Of a stretch of DNA of 64,000 nucleotides, positions 51,506-64,000 are shown piece after piece. The position numbers and the translations under genes were made by a program. The stretch spans positions 1,554,617 through 1,618,616 of the forward strand of contig BSQZ01000070.1 of assembly GCA_033239005.1 (NCBI GenBank), written 5' to 3'. Each line of letters starts with the position of its first letter. Position 1 is the stretch's first letter. The notes under the pieces are model-generated. The model saw only the letters and a list, made by a program, of their open reading frames with translations, was not told the origin of the DNA and searched no databases. This stretch comes from Lamellibrachia satsuma (taxonomy: Eukaryota; Annelida; Polychaeta; Sabellida; Siboglinidae).

Positions 51506-52545
51506 ACGGTTAAAGTTACTGTTCCTGTCCCAGCCCTTCAACGCGGGAATAAACACTGACGCTAAAGTTACATTCCCTGTCCTAGCCCTTCACCGCGGGA
51601 ATAAACACTGACGCTAAAGTTACATTCCCTGTCCTAGCCCTTCGCCGCGGGAATAAACACTGACGCTAAAGCTACTGTTCCTGTCCTAGCCCTTCACCGC
51701 GGGGAATAAACACTGACGCTAAAGTTACTGTTCCTGTCCTAGCCCTTCACCGCGGGGAATAAACACTGACGCTAAAGTTACGATTCCTGTCCCAGCCCTT
51801 CAACGCGGGGAATAAACACTGACGCTAAAGTTACTGTTCCTGTCTTAGCCCTTCACCGCGGGAATAAACACTGACGCTAAAGTTACTGTTCCTGTACCAG
51901 CCCTTCATCGCGGGAATAAACACTGACGCTAAAGTTACTGTCCCTGTCCCAGCCCTTCACCGCGGGAATAAACACTGACGCTAAAGTTACTGTCCCTGTC
52001 CCAGCCCTTCACCGCGGGAATAAACACTGACGCTAAAGTTACTGTCCCTGTCCCAGCCCTTCAACGCGGGGAATAAACACTGACGCTAAAGTTACTGTTC
52101 CTGTCCTAGCCCTTCACCGTGGGGAATAAACACTGACGCTAAAGTTACTATTCCTGTCCCAGCCCTTCACCGCGGGAATAAACACTGACGCTAAAGTTAC
52201 TGTCCCTGTCCCAGCCCTTCACCGCGGGAGTAAACACTGACGCTACAGTTACTATTCCTGTCCCAGCCCTTCACCGCGGGAATAAACACTGACGCTAAAG
52301 TTACTATTCCTGTCCCAGCCTTTCACCGCGGGAATAAACACTGACGCTAAAGTTACTGTCCCTGTCCTAGCCCTTCACCGCGGGAATAAACACTGACGCT
52401 AAAGTTACTATTCCTGTCCCAGCCCTTCAACGCGGGGAATAAACACTGACGCCAAAGTTACTATTCCTGTCCCAGCCCTTCACCGCGGGAATAAACACCG
52501 ACGCTAAAGTTACTGTCCCTGTCCTAGCCCTGCACCTCTGGAATA
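51506..52545. repeat. 52/53-bp minisatellite, about 19 copies
   Basis: Units of 52 or 53 bp (a GGGAATAAA/GGGGAATAAA length difference). The core AAACACTGACGCTAAAGTTA first appears at 51551 and last at 52493. Most units include the palindrome CCGCGG. The order of CCCAGCCC/CCTAGCCC and ACTGTCCC/ACTATTCC variants suggests blockwise amplification. Confidence 0.97.
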
Positions 52546-53239
52546 CTAATGATATTGACTTACAACGGTAACTACACTGACACGGCTCCATAAATATTTC
52601 TATATCTATTCTGACGCTTTAACGACCGTGAACTCGTTGACACAAGGCACGAGAGAACAAAGTTTCCAGGGGCGTTTACTGTCCATGGTACACGAGACAC
52701 CCCCGGATGTTTATCCAGTGTATGGGATACCATTGTCTTCAATTAGGTAGTTAGTTACACGTCAACGACCAGTCGCATCACAGGCGATCGGCATAAATCA
52801 GTCGAGCATAAGACAGCGGAAGACAGTTTGTTTGTTGCGCCAGAAGTTGACCGTTAGGTGGGACGCGTCAATAACACGCTGATGTATAGCCGCTGTGGAG
52901 CGTCACACTATCGGCTGTTAGCACCTGTCGAGACACAATTTGTCGTTGGTGAAAGTCATCGTGAACGTAAACAGCAAAAATCACGAGGAGCTGAATAAAA
53001 AGTTCAATAGAACAGTTCACTCAAATCGGGGGGTTATATCTTCGAGAATAAATCGTCTACAGTACACAGGACAGGAAAGAAAAGACAAATACTTGATAGA
53101 CAGCAGAAAGAAAGAACATAACTCATTGTTCATTCTAATCGAATACAACGAACGCATAGTTCTGACCAGATCAAAAGGTCAGATGCGATAACCAGTTCAT
53201 TCAATTCTGGAATAGTTCTTCGGCAAAAAACAGTGATTT

Positions 53240-54165
53240 TAATTTGCCTCAGCTTGGAATCCAATAAAGCATCGTTTGTGATTTGAACTTTATCAACTGA
53301 AAACCATTATCCCCACCAGTAATTTGTGTAGTCTTTAGTCGATTGACTTGTGCTGGTTGTATTGCGGCTAAAACCACAAGTCTGCAAAAAGGCAGAGCTT
53401 TTGCAAAGCATTAGCACAACGTAATAAAGCGTAACACGAATAACTAAAATATTCACAATGAAATCAGTCTTTGTCGTGACACCCAGAGACGTAGCGAGAG
53501 AATCGGCCAATTGTAATGATAGTAACATCTGCTGTTCATTCTTCAATTGCTAGTTTTACTACATCAACTTAAATGAACAAAAATAATAAAGGCGTTGAGG
53601 CCAAACTAGACAGGGCTGATACAGAGACAGTAGTTTCTGGCTGAAGAGGTTGATCGGAACATCTTTGAGTTCCTGACTTTTTGGAAAAGTTCTTGTGAAA
53701 AGCAATATTTTTTAGTACGCGAAAGTGCATATTCCCCTAAGAGTTCCCCTAAGAGTTCTGGGTGTTAGCTCGACGGAGTATGTTAATCTGTCTAAGTTTG
53801 GATGCGGAGAAAGCATATATTGTGCTTTGCACTTCATGAACTGAACATCGTTATCTCGACTAGTCGACTAGTATTTTGGTTTGGTTTGTATTGCGGTTAG
53901 ATACAAAATTCTGCAAAAAGACATTGCCTTTGCAGTGCATTTACATAACATAATACATAACTGTATGAATCTTCACACACCATGAAACCAAGCCAGTCAC
54001 GGTTCACGATACACGTGACGCACCAAGAGATTCGATATGACACCTGATGTTTATTCTTTAATTACTAGTTTTGTTACATTAACACACAACAGCACAATAC
54101 GATACAGGGATGATTGGGCTAGAACAGAACAGTGCTGACATTGAGACTGCCGTTTCTAGCTGTAC
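53240..54165. repeat. Old tandem duplication, ~570-bp period
   Basis: About 53250-53650 and 53805-54165 align through ordered words: GGTTGTATTGCGGCTA/GGTTTGTATTGCGGTTA, CTGCAAAAAG, TTTGCA, ATTCTTYAATTRCTAGTTTT, GGGCTGATACAGAGACAGTAG/GTGCTGACATTGAGACTGCCG, and GTTTCT-GCTG. Divergence is high. No coding content is recognised. Confidence 0.75.
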
Positions 54166-54593
54166 GTCCTGTACAGTCGTTGGTCATCTCACGGTAAACT
54201 TTAGTTCCCGACAGCGACGCAACAGCACGTAATGGCGTTAGGGTAGTCAGTCATGCAAACAAATAAAACAATTTAAATTGCGCTTGACAAAATTGCACGA
54301 TAAAAACGCATCATATGAATCACTACACTATCACATACATACCATATACTGGGTTAATGAACCGTACTAACTAGCATCACGTTTTATCGGGACGATATGT
54401 TGCATTTGAATTGTGTTCAATAAAGGGAAGTTATAAAACCACGAAACACACGCAGTATGACGTATTTCTTGAGAACTCAGAATAAGTTGGAAGGATCATT
54501 TCTTTATTCTTCACAGTGTGTTTCCTGGCCACTGACATACTTAGTGGAGTCGTACAGTGAACCCAACATGTTGTTCATATATTTCCCCCTCAG

Positions 54594-54666
54594 CACCACC
54601 ACCACCACCACCACCACCACCACCACCACCACAACCACACCACCACCACCACACCACCACCACCAG
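54594..54666. repeat. (CAC)n trinucleotide repeat
   Basis: About 24 CAC/ACC triplets with slips near the right end. Confidence 0.95.
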
Positions 54667-55541
54667 TATCACATTTAGTACTGACGTCTTCTCGTGTGTT
54701 GTGTGTCGGGTGAGATGAATGACGCGACAGAGAAGCGTTTGTCTTCAGAACACAACCGCCACTGTTCGCATGTGCTGTGTTACTCTTTAAATTTCAGATA
54801 ACGTAACGTCACATCTTCCAGAATATATTTATAATATAAATTTATTGAGTCATATTCTTACTTAAATCGTTAACCAAGCACCTTGACAATTCACAATGTA
54901 AACGTACTGTCTTGAATATAGTGATAAATCAATTCAGTCAGTATTTTACAATTATTATTAAGGCAACATTGGAACCGATGATTTATATATGACTTACAGA
55001 CTACACTATAAAAACGTGCACTGGATAATGTTGTGTTTTGGTCGGCTGAAGAGGTCTGCACGTCTCCGTTACGCGGATGACTTGTGTTTCGAAAGCTGTA
55101 ATATGTTACAACAATAACTTGCAAGCTATGTGCCGAAAGTTCGTCCATGTGGGAAACATAATGGATACCAACAACACGATGGTATTTCAACAGAGACACG
55201 GTTCGGCGTGCGAATGGTCATCAATTGCGATGTCATCCCAAAGCAACAGAGCAGCAGCGCTTTCATGTGTGTAACAGTACACATGCTATCTACACGCACA
55301 ACTGATGTATAGATATCACGTAACCATAAATGGCTGCATGCTGACGCAACGATTAATAACCATATCGCTTTCTTAAACACTTATATTACCGGAAACGTCG
55401 CTTACATGTCGTGTTCATGTAACTACAATTGTGTGTCCCTTTGTAAAACAAGAAAGAAAACATGAATATCTTTTTGTGGGAAACCTTTAATAGAAACCTA
55501 TTGCGCAATGTCGTTTAATGAGTATTTTTGTCCGATTCCAG

Positions 55542-56016
55542 AAGCTGTTTCGTCGCCTGTCGTTCTGTGGTCTCAGAAGTCGCACATCTGGTCGAAGTTG
55601 CGAGGAATCCGCGATGACTTCGACAACTGGGTGGAGAACGACTCCGCGCCGGCAGATACAGTGCAAAGTCGGACAGTGGAAAACGGGGCCTTCTATTCCT
55701 TGGGCTACGACCCGGTCAGTGACGACCTGTACTGGAACGACAAGGCGGAGCACACGATTTATAGACAGGCTCGGACTTCGTCGCTCAAAGAGGCCACTTA
55801 TAACAACGGGATTAAGAAGCTCTTCAGCGCTGGGACAGAGTCGGAGATCGACGGTATCGCCGTCGACTGGCTTACTGAGATGGTCTACTTCACGGACTTT
55901 AAGAAGCGCTGGGTGGGCGTGGTGGCGTCCGGTAGTCGGACAGCCGACATGTACAGGATCCTGTTTCACACGGATCTCGGCGATCCGAAGGGGATTACGT
56001 TGGATCCGTTTGAGGG
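55542..56016 (+). CDS. LRP-like gene exon 2 (first YWTD propeller, blades 1-3)
   Basis: An open 475-nt exon between a good acceptor (TCCGATTCCAG) and a good donor (GG|GTGAGT). It enters in phase 1 and leaves in phase 2. It encodes residues 22-180 of the joined protein. LDL-receptor class B motifs are clear: YDPVSDDLYWND (YWND at 85-88) and IDGIAVDWLTEMVYFTD (YFTD at 137-140), then the start of the next blade (GDPKGITLDPFEG). The spacing of about 50 residues and the DP/DW--D--YWTD pattern are those of six-bladed beta-propellers of the LDLR/LRP/nidogen superfamily, which bind extracellular ligands. The first strand region (SSPVVLWSQKSHIW) follows directly after the signal peptide, so no LDL-A cluster precedes the propeller. 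The exon is GC-rich, unlike its introns. Confidence 0.92.
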
Positions 56017-56257
56017 GTGAGTGTATTTTTGTCGTTTTCACCTTTCACCAATACTCTGTCCATTCACTGCGTTTTGTAGCCCTTCGCTAGACGTTTTTAC
56101 TTTTCTCTGTATTTGGCTTCTCTTGTGAATAGAGCTCAGCGTTATTCATGATGTCATCGGTAAGTACGTGTATCGTTAAAATTATATGAAGATGGACCAG
56201 TTTCATCCGAACATCTTGAACACTGTGTGCAAGCAGCATATGTACCATTAGATTATA

Positions 56258-56615
56258 GATGATACACGGACCAATGTTGGACAGCCTAACGGGAGAGATG
56301 ATACACGGACCAATGTTTGACAGCCAACGTGAGAGATGATACACGGACCAATGTTTGACAGCCTAACGGGAGAGATGATACACGGACCAATGTTTGACAG
56401 CCAACGTGAGAGATGATACACGGACCAATGTTTGACAGCCTAACAGGAGAGATGATACAGGGACCAATGTTTGACAGCCAACGTGAGAGATGATACACGG
56501 ACCAATGTTTGACAGCCTAACGGGAGAGATGATACACGGACCAATGTTTAACAGCCTAACGTGAGAGATGATACACGGACCAAAGTTTGACAGCCTAACG
56601 GGAGAGATGGTTCAC
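56258..56615. repeat. 38/39-bp minisatellite in intron 2, about nine copies
   Basis: Unit begins GATGATACACGGACCAATGT. Two alternating junction types (CCTAACGGGAGA and CCAACGTGAGA) give 39- and 38-bp units. Confidence 0.96.
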
Positions 56616-57717
56616 GGACCAACAACAGAGGAACACAACGCGCAGACTCAGACGATGTGAGACCCTGCGAACGACAGCGACAAATAGAAGTCAACACAAC
56701 CATCTATTACGTCAATAGCACCGTGTGAATATCTCGCTGACTCCACCACTTGCTTTGTTATGACAACCTTTGATGTCTTTTCACACGACTCGGATCCCTT
56801 TGTATCTATTTTGCCCCTTGACCCACATTTCGCCCCAAGCATGTACTAGTAGATATTCACGCCGAGTCGACGCTTGTTCTCAACCATGCATCGCTGATCA
56901 CTTTCTCTACATCTAATTTGTACGGACAGGCGAAACTTCGGAGTGATTTATATATGCAAAGTCGCGTACACACTCGCTTGTCCTAACTAATTGTGCAGTC
57001 TCCACGACGGACGACAACCCAGTGTTGCCTGCTTAATACATTGCATGAAAGCAAGTGGTTACATATGTCGTCATCTGTCGAGTGCGAATGCTGGTTTGCA
57101 AGGTCAGATCAATCTTACTTGCAAATCAAGTATTGCGTTAGATATATTTTAATAGTCACACTAGTAAACTTGTTTCGACGCATGTTATGTTGATATATAT
57201 GACACATACAATCACGTTACGTTGAGGTCATCGATGTCATCTCTGTAGCATGTAGTCTTCACGTTCAGGCGTTCTGTAAAGACTACAACGTTAAGAAATT
57301 CAGCAAAGGCATCCCAAACAATGGGCAATTGTTGGTTATCGTTCGTCCGACTACTGCGCCCACGCACGGACACGCTAGCTTACTTTCACACAACGCAACG
57401 TTGAATTACCATTCTAGGTACACCCAGGATGTCGCATCAAATTACTACAATAATTGAGTGTCCCATTAATCGTTTGCTTTCCACGAACAAGCGACACGTT
57501 CGTCATGATAAATATACATAACTAATGTCCTGTATACAGTCGTTCATTATGCTCTATCACTTTTGCCAAGATCGTCTCGTTGTTATCGTTGAATACGTCT
57601 TTGGACTGGTGAGTGAGATAACACGACAGTGCCGATATGTGTAATACGACACAATCTTAATTGTATGTCACAAAACCATTCTTATTATACTTTGTGTTCC
57701 CCTCTCTTCCCCTCTAT

Positions 57718-57831
57718 CTCCTCTCTCTCTCTCTCTCCCTCTCTCTCCCCCTCTCTCCCCCTCTCTCCCCCTCTCCCCCTCTGTCGTTATTTCTCTCTGT
57801 CTCTATGTATCACTGTCTTTCTATCGCTACG

Positions 57832-57873
<42 letters not shown>

Positions 57874-57881
57874 TCTCTCTC

Positions 57882-57972
<91 letters not shown>

Positions 57973-58129
57973 CTATCTCCATGTCTCTATGTCTCTCTGT
58001 CTTTCCGTCTCTATGTATATCTGTCTCTGTATCTCTGTCTCTATGTTTCTATGTATCTCTCTCTCTCTCTCTGTCTCTCTGTATATATGGCTCTTTGTGT
58101 CTATGCCTCTATGAACCTATCTCTCTCTC

Positions 58130-58181
<52 letters not shown>

Positions 58182-58240
58182 CTCTCTCCCCCTCTCTCTC
58201 TCTCTCTATCTGTCTCTCTGTCTTTCTGTCTCGATCCTTG
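57718..58240. repeat. ~520-bp (CT)n-rich polypyrimidine tract in intron 2
   Basis: Mostly CT with CTGTCTCTATGTAT-type interruptions. It is oriented so that the transcribed strand of the LRP-like gene is pyrimidine-rich, ending about 290 bases before the exon 3 acceptor. Confidence 0.97.
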
Positions 58241-58532
58241 TCATTCGCTATGTTTGTCTATCATTCTGTCTCACTCTTTTGCTGACCATCTCTCGTCGCA
58301 ATGTTCATGTATTTCACGGTCATGAATTCAGGCTATTGCTGATGCTAGTCATTTAACTGACATTAGTAACATAATTAGAACACCATCGATCGGCTACAAA
58401 TGTTACATTACAAACCGTGAATACTTAACCATCAACAACAACAATGCAACTACTACAGTCACTCACGTCATCAGTATCTTCTTCATTGCTGTCGACACTA
58501 TCATGATTGCAGAATGTCTTGCTTCCCTCTAG

Positions 58533-58788
58533 GCTGTTGTTTTGGGCCGATCCAGTCAAGGGCCGTATTGAGAGGTCGACACTGGCCGGGTCTAAACGAC
58601 AGGAGGTCGTGAGCGGTATGACGACGAAAGGTCCGCGAGGGGTGACGGCCGACCTGCAGGAGAAACGGATCTACTGGGTCGACCGAGACCTCGGGACCAT
58701 CGAGAGCGCCTCGTATAGTGGCAGTGACAGGAGAGTGCACTTCAGTGCCGGAGGTGTCACGACCTACATCGGAATAGCCACGTCCAAG
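58533..58788 (+). CDS. LRP-like gene exon 3 (YWTD propeller, blades 3-5)
   Basis: 256-nt exon, phase 2 in and phase 0 out, flanked by CCCTCTAG and GTGTGT. The first base completes Gly180. It then reads LLFWADPVKGRIERSTLAGS (FWAD at 183-186) and GVTADLQEKRIYWVD (YWVD at 227-230), followed by GTIESASYSGSDR. The pattern YW-D---g-IE-a-l-Gs-R is diagnostic for LDLR class B repeats. The split of one propeller blade across the exon 2/3 junction supports the splice model, since DPFEG joins directly to LLFWAD to make a continuous blade. Confidence 0.93.
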
Positions 58789-59260
58789 GTGTGTTGTTCA
58801 TTCTCTAAATGTCGCCGTTGTAGCATCTATGTACAAGTGTGCGTGCGTGCGTACGCGCGCGTGCGTGCGTACGTGCGTGCGTACGTGTGTGCTTGTGTAT
58901 GTGTGCGTGCGCATGTTTGCTGTCATCAACACTGCGAGCATGTTTTTCTTTATATTAAAACTTGCATCGTTGCATCGTATTGTCGTCATCTTCGTGTGGT
59001 TTTATCGTGCACCTTCTTCACCGGTGACATTGACGAATAGGGTTGTCCACTTAGCGGCCCTATCTACCTGCTCAAACTATCAGGGGCATGTGCCCTCCAT
59101 TCTTCAGACAATCGAAAGAGTATATGTTTTATCGTCTTTCCGATAACACCCTTTTTTGTCAGCATACTACGTTTAATGTCGTCGTCGTCGTCGGCGCTGA
59201 CGCTGTGACGCTGTATCTAAACATCGCAATGATTTAAATAGGGCGTTTTTTCTTTTTCAG
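58789..59260 (+). other. Intron 3 of the LRP-like gene
   Basis: 472 bp, GTGTGT to TTCTTTTTCAG. It includes a (GTGC)n/(GTAC)n microsatellite at about 58836-58905. Confidence 0.88.
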
Positions 59261-59405
59261 GACTACATCTTTGTGGCGACTGGTATGACGTTGACGCTGG
59301 ATGTGCACGATAAAACGAGAGGAAATCGGCTCGCGCAATGGGATATCGATGCCACCATTTACGACGTCATCGTTCTTGACACCAGCACGGGTCCAGTGAA
59401 ACACG
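59261..59405 (+). CDS. LRP-like gene exon 4 (last propeller blade)
   Basis: 145-nt exon, phase 0 in and phase 1 out, with a T-rich acceptor (TTTTTCTTTTTCAG) and GTAAGG donor. It encodes residues 266-313, beginning DYIFVATGMTLTLDV and ending IYDVIVLDTSTGPVKH. In LDLR-family propellers the sixth blade commonly starts with DYIYW- and ends with a d--v-d-s-q segment that leads into the closing EGF module, and this fits. The blade lacks a canonical YWTD tetrad, which is common for the last blade. Confidence 0.85.
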
Positions 59406-63026
<3,621 letters not shown>

Positions 63027-63137
63027 ATTGTGATGACAAAGAATGTGAACAACTCTGTCTCAACACCGGACACGGCAAAGGGGTCTGCGCATGCGTAGAA
63101 GGGTACTACCTCGACACAGATGGAACATCATGCATAG
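63027..63137 (+). CDS. LRP-like gene exon 5 (EGF-like module)
   Basis: 111-nt exon, phase 1 in and phase 1 out, the symmetrical class typical of EGF modules, flanked by TTTACAG and GTAAGT. The protein reads DCDDKECEQLCLN, then TGHGKGVCACVEGYYLD and TDGTSC. It has exactly six cysteines (residues 315, 320, 324, 334, 336 and 349) in C-x4-C-x3-C-x9-C-x-C-x12-C spacing, as in the EGF modules that pack against LDLR/LRP propellers. The GYYLDTDGTSC ending matches the GY-L--D--sC pattern of this group. The DNGGC signature seen in many LRP EGFs is replaced by DDKEC. Confidence 0.93.
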
Positions 63138-63467
63138 GTAAGTCTACATTGTTATCTCATGTTAGATAACGTCAGTGCCGGAACGGTATTTACGTTCACT
63201 AGTAATGTCAACTTACAGGATAGTTACAGTCGTCACAGTGCCAAAAGTAAACGATGTTCAGCTTAATATCGATGTTTATCTTATGTAAAATTAACATTAA
63301 TGATTTCTAGTAACACCACACTATATAGATTCTTTGGCAGCAAGCAATGTATTAATGCGTGTATTTTATTATGCATATATGCAATTACCTTAATGTTCGA
63401 AAACTGGATTCACAAGTATGTTTCTATGGTGGACACCTATATAAAATGTCAACTTCCCCGTTAACAG
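63138..63467 (+). other. Intron 5 of the LRP-like gene
   Basis: 330 bp, GTAAGT to CCCCGTTAACAG, with no other feature. Confidence 0.88.
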
Positions 63468-63719
63468 AGAGCAAGCCTCGCTATATCTATAGTGTGGGCG
63501 ACGCCATCTTGTCGGCTGACGTCACGATCGATGACCGGATACCGCGCTTGACGAACGAGCGTCGCGTCATTGACAAGGTGAACAAGGTCCAGGCCCTCGG
63601 CTTTCATTTCGACAACCATCTACTGTACTTCTCCGACACGGACCGTGACGTCATCTATCGGGGAGACCCGGATGTCGGCAAGTGGACCGAACATACGGTC
63701 GGCACCCGGCAAGTCGAAG
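63468..63719 (+). CDS. LRP-like gene exon 6 (start of second YWTD propeller; gene continues off the window)
   Basis: 252-nt exon, phase 1 in. The likely exit is phase 1 at GAAG|GTGGGT, although the GTGGGTGGGTGAC stretch leaves alternative donors a few bases away. It encodes residues 352-434, opening ESKPRYIYSVGDAI, the usual first strand of an LRP propeller after an EGF module. It continues through VQALGFHFDNHLLYFSD (YFSD at 404-407) and DRDVIYRGD. This begins a second propeller, so the full protein has at least two propeller-EGF units. No transmembrane or cytoplasmic part is in the window. LRP5/6-like, LRP4-like or a lineage-specific receptor are all possible, so no symbol is given. Confidence 0.9.
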
Positions 63720-64000
63720 GTGGGTGGGTGACAGCGGGTTACAGGGTCGGGTGATCTGAGGAGATGTGTACTGGAAAATAGTTATATACGTACACGACAA
63801 GAAGGAAAAAACTGAAGCTTTTTGATACTGATCACATAATAAGTTAATTGTACCAACATGATCATCATAATGTTCATCGTCACGATGATAATGATGATGA
63901 TGATGATGATCGTCATCATCATCATTATCATCATCACCGTCACCATAATGATCATCATAAATGTAATGAGTATTGTGACGATGATGACGACGCTAATAGT
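63720..64000. repeat. Intron 6 start with (GAT)n/(ATC)n inverted simple repeat
   Basis: From about 63883 a GAT-triplet run (including GATAAT) is followed by its near mirror complement ATC run (including ATTATC), giving a foldable arm pair centred near 63910. ATCATCATAATG words recur to the window edge. Confidence 0.85.

Larger units (their letters stand above)
56017..58532 (+). other. Intron 2 of the LRP-like gene
   Basis: Starts GTGAGT and ends TTGCTTCCCTCTAG, about 2.5 kb. Apart from the two repeat tracts listed separately, no feature is recognised. Confidence 0.85.

Noticed and set aside
55487..56041. 184-codon minus-strand frame opposite exon 2, and a second plus frame at 55518-56090
   Set aside because: Shadow frames of the GC-rich receptor exon, whose sense frame carries the YWTD motifs.

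Overview
The window looks like nuclear DNA of a marine invertebrate animal, most plausibly a mollusc or other lophotrochozoan. The gene structure is spliced with GT/AG introns and contains animal-type extracellular LDL-receptor YWTD and EGF modules. Introns are long and AT-rich while exons are GC-rich. Microsatellites and minisatellites are extremely dense. The taxon is an inference from texture only; nothing seen identifies the species.
Only one gene is well supported. Six plus-strand exons (36721-36784, 55542-56016, 58533-58788, 59261-59405, 63027-63137, 63468-63719) join in a consistent reading phase. They encode a signal peptide, a six-bladed YWTD beta-propeller, a six-cysteine EGF module and the start of a second propeller. 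This is the N-terminal part of an LRP/LDL-receptor-like membrane protein, which runs off the right edge. The first exon lies just downstream of a CpG-dense stretch that contains a palindromic E-box identical to the CLEAR consensus.
Left part (1-36 kb): no convincing gene. It holds a ~72-bp minisatellite at the left edge and two decayed 3' ends of RTE-like non-LTR retrotransposons (about 3.4-4.0 kb on + and 11.3-11.6 kb on -), each followed by a tetranucleotide tail. It also holds a near-perfect 96-bp hairpin at 6.1-6.2 kb, probable small foldback elements (8.7-9.2 kb and 14.1-14.3 kb), and many tandem arrays. Notable arrays are 93 uninterrupted CGGG units, 12 x 39 bp, 7 x 32 bp, 4-5 x 110 bp, and a 29-bp array carrying four perfect CRE octamers.
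Intron 1 (about 18.8 kb) holds a 28 x 32-bp array, a roughly 1-kb direct tandem duplication, a second older duplication, 5 x 49-bp and ~19 x 52/53-bp arrays, and long TA/CA tracts. Introns 2-5 hold a ~38-bp array, a ~500-bp pyrimidine tract and TA/CT tracts. No rRNA, tRNA, CRISPR array or complete transposon was recognised. Most long open frames in the window are translations of simple repeats.
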